Assembly: GCA_025506515.1 (NCBI GenBank)
Contig: CM046452.1
Span: 74,986,376 to 75,050,375, forward strand
DNA length: 64,000 nt
From: Flaveria trinervia
Lineage: Eukaryota > Streptophyta > Magnoliopsida > Asterales > Asteraceae
Direction: 5' to 3'
The first letter of the stretch is position 1; every line of letters starts with the position of its first letter. The translations under genes were made by a program, and so were the position numbers. This document shows, in pieces, positions 23,514-35,373 of this stretch. Under the pieces are notes generated by a model. That model worked only from the letters and a program-made list of their open reading frames with translations, was not told where the DNA came from and ran no database searches.

Positions 23514-25975
23514 ATGGGGGATCAATATTCAGCGTTCACCGCAAGGAGGGATTCTAAGATCCTGAATCTATTGCTTCTGGAAAATGAAGTGGGAAATCAT
23601 AACAAGCCCTCTAAGCTGATAACATTAGATGATTACCCACAATGGAAGCAAAGATTCGAGATCTACTTAAATGGAGTAGATCCCAATCTGTGGGAATCGA
23701 TAAAGACAAGGTATAGCATGCTAGTAGGTGCAGATGGAGTCAAACTTACCTTAGGCGGCATGACTGATGGACAAAAGGTAAAGTACAATGCTGAGAAGAA
23801 AGTATATGCATTGCTAACTCAGTTAATTCCTAAGAACATCCTTCATCAAATTTCTGAGAACAAGCAAGCAAAGAAGCTGTGGGATGCATTGGAAAAACAG
23901 TATGACGGGAATGCGTCATTAAAAGCTCTAAAGGCAAAAGCGTTGAAGAAGGAGTTCGATAACTTCTCGTCAATGGGTAAGGAGAGCTTGGATGACGTCA
24001 TCGATCGGTTCTACCACTTGATGAGTGAGCTGCACACTCATGGAGTTACAACGTCTATGGAAGACAAAGTTTTAAACTTTGCTGATGGGTTGCCAGAGAA
24101 GTGGGTCTCTTGTGTATCCAACCTCAGACAAAATGATATGCTGGTAAAGTTAGATATCAATGATTTCATTCTGAAGCTGAGAAAGGAAGAGTTGAGAATG
24201 AAGTACAGGGCCCAAAAGTCTTCATATGATCAGAACTCGTTTTTGTACAACTCAAATCCACAAGCCAAAATGTCTGGAGCACCACTTCAAACGACATTCG
24301 TGTCGAGTTCAGCTACTACTTCAGGATCTGACACGTTAGGGTCCTCTTGCACCCAATACATAGCACCTGAAGCGAATGCTACAAAATTGAAGACCGAGAA
24401 TCTCGGGAATGTGACTGTAGAGGTAGCTAAAGAGCATATGGATCTCCTAGCAGCTGTCATTCACTCCTATGACGGACTAGTTGCTGGGAAGATTGGGAAC
24501 TACCATCTGGCAGATGAGTACTACGAGCAGGTAGATGAGACAGAGCTGGAGAGAATGGACATCATGTGGGCCTTAGCAAGTGCTGTCCGGAGAGCTAAGA
24601 AGTTTGTCAAGAAGACCAGACAGAACTTGATTGTCAGTAAGGACACAACTTTTGGTTTTGACAAGACCAAAGTTACCAGCTTCAACTGTTGGGAAAAAGG
24701 ACACTTCAAACGTGAATGTGTGAAGCCCAAGAAGACAGGAAATGGAATCCATTCTCATCTTTCAATTGTCATGATAAACCCACAAGTAGTCCTACCTCGT
24801 CAAGCAAGGATCCTAAGGCCTTGACCGCTCAGGATGACGAAAGACAAGATTGGAGCTTTCGGTTTGTGTCTCCGGGAGAATCCAACATCGCTAGTGTTGA
24901 GGATTTAGATGACGACTCAACTAGTGAAGGTGATATTGCAGTGGAACTCGCGATGTCAAATAATGAAGAAACTGCAACTGTGGTTGATCACCTGACTGAA
25001 GAAGGGACAAGTTCAGAATCACCAGAACCAGAAAAGTCAGACTCTGCTTTGATGGCTGATTCAACCGCACCCTCTCAGGTAAGTTCCACTACTCAACTTT
25101 TCAATAATCATGCTTGTTTTGATTGTAATAAATTTAGGGAAAGCATAGATTTGAAATTTGCTAGGTTATTAGATCATAATGATAACTTAGTAAAAGACTT
25201 GCAACTATGCACAGAAGCAAATAGAATTTTAAAATTAAATAAGCATAGTTACAAAGAGAAAATAGAACGGTTAAATAAACAACTTAGGGAAACTGAAGTT
25301 GTAGCTTTTAACCAAGCTAATGGCATTAAGTTCTATCTAAACTCCCTAGAAGAAACAAAGAAACAGAAAGCAGTTTTGGAAGTAGAAGTAAATTCATTAA
25401 ACAAAAACTGCATAGTTGGACAAGTTCTTCTCACATTGTCCAACACTTAGTGAGAGAACGCAACAATGGGGAGGGATTGGATTATAAAGTGGTTCCACCA
25501 CCACATGAGACCTTGTTGAATGCCAAAAACAAACCAATAAATAACAACCCAATCAAGGATCATATGGTGTCCACTCCTCTTGTAAGTGATCCAGACTCCA
25601 CATGTAAACCAATGAATCTGGAAATAAACAAAAGGAGGCCACTTCTAATCAAAAGGTAAAATGCCTATGGTGAATCTGGATGAACAATTTGAAAAGGTTA
25701 ATATAAAGTCAGGTTCAACCACGTCTAAGTCTGAACCTAAAAAGACCATACATGTCAACCAAACACGTACATCATGTCCAAGTCCAGGTAAACAAAAGAG
25801 TAAAGAAGTTAACAAGGTTCAAACAATTAATTTTGTTAAACAAGTTAAAACATCGAAACAAGAAGTGTCTAAACCCAAATTGAATAAAGTCACACGTGTG
25901 TCACACACTTCTCCACAGAAACAAGTACTCTATCATGTCGAAATACAATGTGTGGTTTATGCTTATAATGTTTAA
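23514..25975 (+). CDS. Copia gag polyprotein with coiled-coil extension, frameshifted
   Basis: Frame 23514-24824 is a Copia gag (UBN2-type): 'LDDYPQWKQRFEIYLNGVD', 'AKKLWDALEKQYDG' and 'DDVIDRFYHLMSELHTHGV' are typical. The zinc knuckle reads 'SFNCWEKGHFKREC', where the first Cys of the CX2CX4HX4C motif is Ser and the Gly after the second Cys is Trp. After a -1 shift near 24740 a second frame (to 25450) gives an acidic stretch and a coiled coil (about 'KFRESIDLKFARLLDHNDNL' to 'EETKKQKAVLEVEVNSLNK'). Further shifts near 25400 and 25660 lead to 25975, inside the 3' LTR. The shifts near 24740 and 25400 are each cured by one extra A in an A run. Gag would form particles; with no pol this element depends on others. 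It is probably not functional now. Confidence 0.8.
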
Positions 25976-26595
25976 TATTTCATTGATTATTGTGTGTTAA
26001 CGCTTATTGAACTAACTATATAGGTTTGTGGTTGTTTACATAGTTCTTAGTCAATAATGATTGAGAAACGTGCTTAAACTTAGTCGTGTGAAGTTCTTAT
26101 GCGAATGAACCATGCTAATGGACCATACACATGAACAACTTTAAGCTAATGAACCAGTCGCACGACTGAACCAGGAGACTGGATCAGTCGCACGAGTGTA
26201 ACATGAGATTGACCCGGTCGCACAACTAAAGCCTTAGTCGTGCGGATGGATTAACCGCATGCTTCAATCGCACGACTTAACCATACTAATGGTTCAGTCA
26301 CACGAATGAGAAACCCTAACCTATAAATACCACTTAATTCGTGGAAAAACTGAACTATTCGAATACCTACGCACTAAATCGCACCCTAGCCGTCCAGAGA
26401 CCCTAGAATACCTGTTCCAAGTTCATAGATCGCTGTAAATTGTCCTACTATCGTTCTTAACGCTTAGTTACATTCTTGGATTGATTTTACACGCGTTCTC
26501 ACTGATTGGATCGCCAATCAAATAGGATTCCGCACTATTTGAGTTGGTATACACGTAAATCAGTTAGTACTCCGTACCGTACACGGTCCCTAACA
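25940..26595 (+). repeat. Copia element 3' LTR
   Basis: Same length and order as 22365-23020, with a few substitutions such as 'acacggtccctaaca' against 'acacattccctaaca' at the end, so the insertion is not brand-new. Confidence 0.85.
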
Positions 26596-27986
26596 GATAT
26601 GACATGCACCACTCTTTCTCCGGTGACTCTATCTAATGATTCATGGTACATTTACTTCCATTGTTTGCTTCCCTTTTAGGAGAAGACTATGACGGTGCTT
26701 ATGTCATCTCATTCGTTCTCCGGTGCTTTCCAATCTGTGAATTGAAAATGCCTAGTCAGATAATCCCTTTCAAAAGTTGATGGTAAACATCCCTTAATAT
26801 GGTTGTGCTTTTTTTTAATTTCAACTCAATTTTTCACAACAAAGTAATCGACGAATATGAAATTATGAATTGAAGTGTTTTGTTTTAAGCTCCCAAATTA
26901 GCAGGTTGTGAATATAAATGTTATAATGTTTAAAATTTTATGTTGTTTGCATACATTTGAGAATATAAGTAACTTACTGTTAGCTTTTGATAAAATACGA
27001 TTACCAATTTGTTATTCAAAATGATTTTGAACTAAGCTAAGTAGTTATAATTCTCTTTGATTAATTAATACCCATTCATGTCATTTACACCTTTGACATA
27101 ATGAAATAGGGTAGCATGGCGACTCAGTTACTTATAGAGTTTCTAATGACGACATTTTCGATTTTAAAAGTATTGTTGTAGGTGTTGTGAGAATAGTAGC
27201 AAGACAATAGCGATAGCAAAAATAATCAAATCTCGTCGCGAAGCGCAGACATCCACCACTAGTTGTACTTATTTCTCACTTCTTAACACACCAATTTATA
27301 TCTCGAGGATACTTTACATCTAAATTTTTTGTTCTTATTCACAAAAGGTTTTGTTTACACACTCACTTATTTATCTATAATCTATAATCTAAACTTATTT
27401 AGATTAAAAGCTATCTATCTATTATAATAAAACAATGTTTAATTTAGACACTTGTTATAATTCTAAAGCTTTTAATTTTAATTTTTTCACTTATCTTTCC
27501 TGTTAAATAACTATATTAATTACAAATGATATTATTTAATTTTTTTTAGATTAAATATTTTTTTAATAATTTAAGAAAAAAGTTGTTTTTACAAATGTAA
27601 TTTCTAAGGAAACATTTGTTAAGATAATTTTTTTGAAAACATAAAAACATTTAAAGATATGAAATATTTAAAAATTACTGTTTTTAAATAATAAAATTTA
27701 TATAAACCAAAATGATTAAAATTTAGAGTTATAATGAGATTTTTTTAGAAATGATAATTTTTTTAAATGGTTTATTTTGAAGCAAAATGTTTGAATTTAT
27801 TTAAAAAAATATATATATTTTATTACTTATATTTATTTATTTATCCCATGATGTAATAGATGGTACTAACCTAATAAATTAATAAGATTTAAACACTTAA
27901 ACTTGATAACTCAGTCGTCATACCCCTTTGTTCAGGTGTATTGAGCTAGATCGATAGTGGTGACTCGTGAACGTTAACCACTAACG
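26596..27986. other. AT-rich intergenic DNA and promoter side of TCF25
   Basis: No gene-like frame. 27350-27860 is very AT-rich with T and A runs. The last 100 bp before 27987 are GC-richer and should hold the TCF25 5' UTR. Confidence 0.4.
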
Positions 27987-30900
27987 ATGTCCGCTAGAGC
28001 GTTGAGGAAAGTGCTGGAACAACAACAATCATCATCAAACAATCACAACACCAATTTATCGCCCGATCATGAGTCGGAATCGCCCCCCGATTCACCCCAC
28101 ACCTTCATTAATCCCTTCGATCTCCTCAACGAGCAGCAGCAGGACGATGAGCAACAACAGGTGTGTCTAAATCAAGAATAGTTCTGATTGTTTGTGTGAT
28201 TGACGGTTTGATGATTGCTAATTCGATAGTCGATGATGTTGGGTTGATAAAGTTCTTTTGTGATCTTATTGACTATGATTTTGAGGTAATTGTGGTGGTT
28301 TAGGGTTTTCATTGATGAAGATGATGTGTCAGTACCTTATATACAGATAAAGAGTTACAATTCATAACCTAGTTGCTTTTATGAGTTAAATTAACTTGTT
28401 TTTTTCTCTTAATTGAGCATCGATTTTGTGATTTTTCACTCATTTGATTTGTTTGAAATATGGGAGTTTGAAGGTTACAAGAAAGGATCTTTCGAACTAC
28501 ATTTACTGTTCATAATTTCATATGATTCAGGGCGTTATAAGTAACTGAAGCAACCGTTTTAGGCCCCTCAATTTGAATGAAAAAAAAAATCTTTTGTGTG
28601 TATTCTAAGCTGAAAATATATATGATAATCCATCAATTTTGATTTTTAGAGAAGAAATGAGAATAGATAACAGAAGGATTGAAGGTTTAGTTACGGAATT
28701 CTTGTAATAATTTAAAGGAAATACAGAGTGGATGAGAAGAAGAATGTGTACTGTTGGTGGGAAGTTAATGTGGTACCTGAGATGGACACTTTATGATTTT
28801 TTTGTATAATAAAAAAAGGGTATTTTCTTTCACAAAAAAGCCGCGGTTTCATAGTTCACTTTAGGCCTCAAAATGTGTTGAACGGCCCTGATATGGTTTT
28901 ATGATCAATCTGAACTGCAGGATGACGACCCCAGTGATGCTGATATATCCTCTATAATGAAAAAAGAAAATGGTGTTAGTAAAAACACTGTGATCAATTC
29001 CTCATCTTCAAATCAGAAATCAAAGAAAAAGAAAAAGAAGAGAAGCAAGGAGTTATATTCGAGAACTGATGATGTGGACTCCTTGGATGATATGTTAGAA
29101 GATTTATCTCTTGGAGTTGACTCGTCTGGTGGTCAAAAGCAACCTTCAAAAACGAAACCGGAGAATGTGAGTGGTGCGGGGAAGAGATGCGCAATGAACG
29201 TATTGCAAGTGGATCCAAGGTTTCTTAGTGCAGATAATGAGCTGAGGAGAATATTTGGTTCAAAAGTAGTTAGTTCATTTGAAAGAAGTAATCAGGCTGG
29301 TAGTTCTAGACAGAGTCGCCCAGGGAGGCGTGTGAATCATTCCTATAAGAAAACAGTTATTATTTCTCCTTCTGAGCATTGGCTTAGGTGGGATGGATCT
29401 CTGTCCATGGAGCTTTTAGAAAACAAAGATGGATGCAACTATTTCAGGCAAGTTATTTTGTTATATCTTTCATTGTTTATATAAATCCAAGAAATTCAGC
29501 TACTCTTTGCAACTAGTATGGTTCTCTTTGAAGAGATGGCAAAACCTTATTTTTACATATTAACTTACACTCTTTAATCTTTATGGATTTAGTCGACTGA
29601 AATTTCCTGTGGCAAAAACTCTTAGTCATATCGGTGCTAGTAAAAGTTTTATTGTTGTTGGCTTGGAGTATATTGTTTAGTTGACTATCTTTTATGCTTC
29701 CAACAGACATATTTATTAGCAGCATGGCGACTGCCAGACAGAGATTCACATAAACATCCTCAATATTCTGTTGTTAAAATAGTCTGTATCTCTAATTCAG
29801 CACCTTCCTTAGAAGCTACAGCAATGACTTTATTCTGATCAATCATGGGAGTAGGTTGAATTTGAATGAAATAATGGAATCGAGGTCTAGAGGGACTAAG
29901 ATATTGGAACTGATTATGAGTTAGCCTGGGGATTAAGATTATTCTTATTGATGTAATGATGTCATACAAAAATGGATATTAGTGCTTACTGCTTGGTCAC
30001 TTGGTACTCGAGTACTCACGATTACTTTTAATATAATAAAGTAGTACCGGGCGGTCAGCTCTACTATCTAATAAAGGACAAGGGATCAGTTGCAAGAGAT
30101 AGAATGGGTGATCTGATGGGTAGGCTGGAGGGTGCTTGGGGAGGAAGTCAAGAAGTCTTTCCTAAGATAGGGCTTCCTGGAGACCATATACATCTAAAAG
30201 CTGTCAGTTATGAGTGTAATAGTTTCCTAATCAACCACCACCAAGTTGTCAAATTGTCATGTAAAAGATAGTGAGTATATAATAAAAGAAGTTCTAAAAA
30301 ATTGAACTCTTATAGAAATCTGCTTATTTTAAAGAATGAAATCTTCTGGAAATCAACTTAAAGTAATGGAATCTTGACTGTAAGATGCATATACTATCTA
30401 GAGTGTAAGATTATCAAGATTCTAACTAAAATTAAGACACTCAATACAGCACATGATTCTACTAGAATCCTTTTTAGTGAAGCTGATTACAGTTTGTTTC
30501 TTCCTTGGTTTTCTACTTTCTCCTATTTTGCATATAACATTCCACTAAATATATGGAAAGTTGTTTATTTGTATGTTCGTATATGTGGGGTTATTCTAGT
30601 AATCTGACCGTCATTTTGGCTTGTATTCGTTTAGGTATGTACATTCATCTAGCTACAGCCTTGCTCAAAGACAATTTGAAGCTGCCAAAGCAACACACGA
30701 TCTGAATGGCATAGCAAATATTCTGTTACACCATCCGTATCATATAGATTCACTCATAACTCTAGCCGAATACTTCAAATTTTCTGGTGATCTTCAGATG
30801 TCGGCAGATGCAACTGCAAAAGCTCTCTATGCCTTGGAATGTGCATGGCACCCGTTATTCACTCCTTTACAGGTTAATTGTCAACTGAAATATGAACATG

Positions 30901-31890
30901 AGACAAATAAGCCGTTCTTCACTACACTATTTGCTCACATGAAAAACATGGATAGGCGTGGTTGCCATCGCTCCGCCCTAGAAATATGCAAGTTACTACT
31001 TTCTCTAGATTCAGATGATCCGATGGGTGCTCTTTTTTGTATTGACTATTTCTCCTTACGAGCTGAGGAGTATAAATGGTTAGAGAGGTTTTCTGAAGAA
31101 TATAATGATGATAATTCAATGTGGTTATATCCAAACTTTTCATATTCGCTTACCATTTGTCGGTTTTATCTTGAACGTGAAGAACAATCAAAAGAAACAG
31201 AATCAAAATCTACTTCGCGTGATCTCATGAAACAGGCCTTAATGCTTCATCCTTCGGTTGTAAAGAAGTTGGTGGTTAAAGTACCATTGAAAGAACGTAT
31301 ATGGTCAACCATAGTCGACCATAGTTTTTTCAGAAAAGATGAAACAGGAAGTGCATCATTGGATCATCTGATTAATATATACGTTGAAAAGAGTTATCTG
31401 ATATGGAGACTCCCCGAGCTGCATAACTTTCTCAAAGATACAGCATTATCAGTGATCGAAAAGATGGAAACTAATCAAAGTGAGGCTCGGGATTGGGCAT
31501 GTGTTAGGAAAGAAGCATTTGCAACAGACAAGAACGAGTGAGTTTGCACTTTTTAGTTTAAAACTCTCTTCTTGATCATAAATTCAACATTTTCAGAAAT
31601 GTTACCCTTGATTTTGATTGTTTTCCAGGTATTCATACTTGATGGTATCTGACTTCTCAGATTCAACGCCGACTATCCCACCAGAAAATTTGCAAAATTT
31701 TATGATTGATCCAAGGTTGGTAGAAATGCATAATAATGCTAACCAAGAAAACCTTGGTGACGCTGCACGTGCTCCTCCGCGTGAAGTTGCAAACCGAAAC
31801 GCGTTGGCGGTTTTGTTCGAGTCAATGTTACCATGGGTCAACTATGGAACAAGAGAAGAAAACGACCCGCCACAAGATAACGAAGATTAA
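27987..31890 (+). CDS. TCF25: TCF25 (Nulp1/Rqc1-like) homolog, 4 exons, 621 aa
   Basis: Exons are 27987-28160, 28921-29447, 30635-31537 and 31629-31890, giving 1866 nt in one frame. Introns 1 and 3 are GT-AG. Intron 2 begins AG|GCAAGT, a GC-AG intron, and phase requires this site. The protein begins MSARALRKVLEQQQSSSNNH and has Gln- and Asp/Glu-rich stretches, a basic run at about 91-101 (KSKKKKKKRSK) and 'NVLQVDPRFLSADNELRRIF' near 150-170. Then comes the long helical TCF25 domain from about 234: 'HPYHIDSLITLAEYFKFSGD', 'ALECAWHPLF', 'DRRGCHRSALEICKLLLSLD', 'LWLYPNFSYSL'-like words and 'LPWVNY' near the end. Homologs act in ribosome-associated quality control (yeast Rqc1) and were first described as a transcription factor in animals. 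The length is normal for plants and no defect is seen. Confidence 0.95.
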
Positions 31891-33775
31891 ACCATTTATA
31901 CAATTTTCTTGTGATGAGATTATTCTATTTTATGGTGAAAAATCAGATTTTATGGGAGATTTTTGGTGTTTTTACTCGTATAGGAACTTGGGAAATATCG
32001 ATCAGGATGTTAGTTTAGAAAAAAGTTATAAACTATTGGCTATGGTTTTCCAAAACGGTAAACCAAATCGGTCAGGTTGGTTTTGGTTGGTTGGACGGGT
32101 CAAACTTGCTAAAAAGTTCTGGCTGTTTGAACCAGTATTCTAAAAACTGATCTTTTTCGTAATTGTTGGTTCTTATAGATTTTTTTAAAATGATATAGAT
32201 GATCTGTACTGCATATTTTAAAATAAAAACAATAAATAATATAGGCGAATAGCTGATTAAGTTTCTAAACTTGAACAACCCCGGTTTTTTTAAAACATAA
32301 ATCATGAATCAGATAGTCTAAATCTTGCACACAACTTAGTTTGATATTTTGTATTTGCCAAACAACTTCTACGAAACAAAAATATAGGGGTTCGTTTGCC
32401 CCGTCTTGAGGATCTAACTTGATCAACCTTGGTTATAGGAGCCTTAATTACCTAATACTGTATGTAAATTAAGTTGTTAGCAAAGCCAAGTGATCTTACA
32501 CATTAATTTACCCAAATAACACCATACCAAGATGTTTAATCGTCTTGATATTCTCATTTACGTGTAAGTTTGTTTTTTTAACATGTAGATTAACTAAATC
32601 AATGAAATTAAAATATACATTGACTTGGGTTACATCACCGATAAAAACTACTAAAACCTTTAAGGTCGGTAGACGTTTTAAAGAATTGGGATCCCAAAGG
32701 GGCATCACCCTAACTGAGGGTTAGAGGCTGACCTCCAATGGGGTCCAAAGAGAACGCCTCTATCGAGGGACGAGCTGACCATCAATAGCAAATTAGTAGT
32801 AACTAATAGTATGGGTAGCAATCATAAGCATTAGTTGCAACTTGAAACCTTGGTATCAAATAATTAGTTCAGTAGCAACGATTAGTAACTTTGTTACTAG
32901 TGATGTTTTGAATGTAGATATGAATAAATACTGATGGTGCTATTATTAATGATTGGATAGTTATAGTGGTTATAAAAGTCAACTTTGATGTCTTTACGTG
33001 AAGATTTTGATGGTTCATTACAACGTTTCAACCTACGTATATAAAGAAATCATTTGGTTTGATTTTGAGTTACGATTTTCATTGAAAAATAACACATACG
33101 TTCTTCAGTTGAAAACTTTTTGCTTCATCCGATTAAAGATTTCTTACACGAATGAATACTTTAGTTTGAAAGAGAATAATTTTCAATTCAACAAATATCC
33201 AACGCTATAAGAAATCAAAAATCACAACATGTTAGTTGTACAAGTCTGATACGAAATGTGAAGCTCTTTTATTGCTTTAAATATTACGAAACATCCACCC
33301 TAGATCCATAAACCGCCTATCTTATTCCGTTTATTTACACATTTTGATAGAAAAAACAACAAAAACCGCTATAACATATGAGACAATGCATGTAGGTGTC
33401 AATAATTAATGGAAGTAGATAGATTATCTCCAGACACCAACCTTGGTTTACTTTCACACGTAACATTGTTTAGTTTCTTTACTGCACGTTTTTATCAAAA
33501 TTAAGTTTATATTTGAATTTCTTTCTTAGTTTGTTTGTATATCTTCTTAAGGTCCCGTCACAAAAACATACTCATCTTAAAAAAACCAATGTTGTTGGGA
33601 CAGGACCTGCCGGTCCAACCGGGGATCGGCTAGGTGGCCGGCCTGGTTTGCTATAGATCGTTTTCGGCTGGTCGAACCGGCCGGTTCCTCCCGAACCGGT
33701 GATTGGACCAGGAAACCGGAACGGTTCGAACCGGATTTTGTATGTATGTATATATATATATATATATGTATACAC

Positions 33776-33828
<53 letters not shown>

Positions 33829-33854
33829 ATATATAGACATATATATATAGACAT

Positions 33855-33909
<55 letters not shown>

Positions 33910-34304
33910 TAATGAGTAAAAACGGGATGTTGAACCATAAATTAGTGTGTTGAATATACAAATATAATTAAGTTTTATATATAACTATATATATAATATA
34001 CTATGTATAATTATGATGTCATCAAGTTCTTACATCCGGTTCGAGACCACCAAACCCAGTAAGGTGTTCGATTCGACGTTTGATCCGGTTCTGAAAACAT
34101 TAAAAAATAAACACAAGTTACACGATCTTTACAATGTGTATCTATTCTTAAAAAGGTATCCTGATGACAATAAAGAGGTATGTTTTCAACTAAAGGTCGT
34201 GGGTTCGAATCCTATTTAATGTGGGTGTGGTGGTTTTAGAAAGTCTAGAGTAGAGAGACTTTGTGTTTAACAGTCAAAAGAGAAACAATGTATACCATTT
34301 GTGT
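31891..34304. other. Intergenic DNA after TCF25 with repeats, no gene
   Basis: Contains the TCF25 3' UTR, a GC-rich patch with repeated 'aaccgg'/'ccggtt' words (33600-33735) that looks like a fragment of a non-autonomous element, and a long (TA)n tract. Near 34195-34215 'ggtcgtgggttcgaatcc' resembles a Pol III B box, a possible SINE remnant. No coding frame is credible. Confidence 0.45.
33741..33908. repeat. (TA)n microsatellite
   Basis: About 170 bp of TA dinucleotide repeats with short interruptions such as 'tatagacata' and 'tgtatacaca'. Predicted Tyr/Ile proteins over it are artefacts. Confidence 0.95.
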
Positions 34305-35160
34305 GGAGACGGCAGGGCCGGCCCATTAGACGTTTTAGAGAGTCACTGGCCTTGGGGCCCCCAAAAAATAGGGGCCCATTTTTTTTAAAAAAAACCTGAT
34401 CTAATATACATTTTGGTTGGAGAGGTAGTCAGGTACTCAGGTAGGGTTCCGAACCCTTTTCATCAGTCATCACCGATAGCCATAGGGTTCCGAGTTCCGA
34501 CAATCCGACCGTTAGTCCGTTACCCATCGGTCACTTCACCGACCTCACCACCTGTCACTTCAAAGTCCGCCGCTGCTGGCGCTGCGGCCTGCGTGCACAC
34601 CGACTTCGATGGCTGGCTGCAGGCTGCGGGCCTGCAAAGAGTCGGCTGTGGCTTGCAAAGAGTCGGCTGCGACCTGTGATGGCTGGCTGCGGGCTGGCTG
34701 CGGGCTGTCCGTGTCACCTTCCGCCGCATATGTTGTCACTTGTCTGCACCGCTGCACCGCTGCACCGCCTGCACGTTAAAGGGACCCTTCACGGCTTCAC
34801 CCTCGGCCTCGTTAAATCTCTGAAGTCCGAAATGAAGGATTGAAGGCTCAAGTCTAAAATCTGAAATCTAGAGTTTGAAATGAATGTATACTCAAATCTG
34901 AAATCTCAACTTGAAATCTGAAATCTCAAACGGGTTCTCTACTCTTGAGTCTTGACTCAAGTCTCCAGGTGACCAGGTTCGTCTATGAATCATCTACTGA
35001 TCTACACTCCTTTTTTACTCTATTTGAATCTAACTGATGAATTCTCCTTAACTGCTTTAGTGCTTTGAATCTTTGTCTCTTTGATATCTTGATTGTTCTA
35101 TACTTCTATGTAAAGTTTAGAGGCTCTGTAATTAGTTTTGCAGATTTGATAATTTGATTT

Positions 35161-35216
35161 GGTAATTGGTAATTGGTAATTGGTAATTGGTAATTGGTAA
35201 TTGGTAATTGGTAATT
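35161..35216 (+). repeat. (GGTAATT)8 tandem repeat in hAT leader
   Basis: Eight consecutive, exact copies of the 7-mer GGTAATT lie about 160 bp upstream of the transposase start. Confidence 0.95.
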
Positions 35217-35373
35217 TGGTATTAGTTCATTTTGGTTTTATATTAGGACCATTACTCCATTAGATTAGAGCCTTATAGTTTTAGAACTTAGAAGTTTGGG
35301 TAACTGTTTTGTTAGGTATTAGATAGTTAGGTATAGAAGTTAATAAATTGATTTGGTATTTTTGTAATCTAGA

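Larger units (their letters stand above)
22365..26595 (+). mobile_element. Copia-type LTR element reduced to gag (no pol)
   Basis: Direct LTRs of about 656 bp lie at about 22365-23020 and 25940-26595; both begin near 'gaaatacaa.gtgtggttt' and end 'ccctaaca'. A TGGTATCAGAGC primer-binding site lies at 23023-23034. The interior encodes a Copia gag and a coiled-coil extension, then runs straight into the 3' LTR. Protease, integrase, reverse transcriptase and RNase H are absent. No clear 5-bp target duplication was found, and the outer LTR edge is approximate. Confidence 0.85.

Noticed and set aside
33572..33961. Tyr/Ile-rich open frames on both strands
   Set aside because: They are translations of the (TA)n microsatellite.
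34413..34757. GC-rich open frames in the hAT leader
   Set aside because: Overlapping frames on both strands of a repetitive ctgcgggctgc patch; composition artefact.
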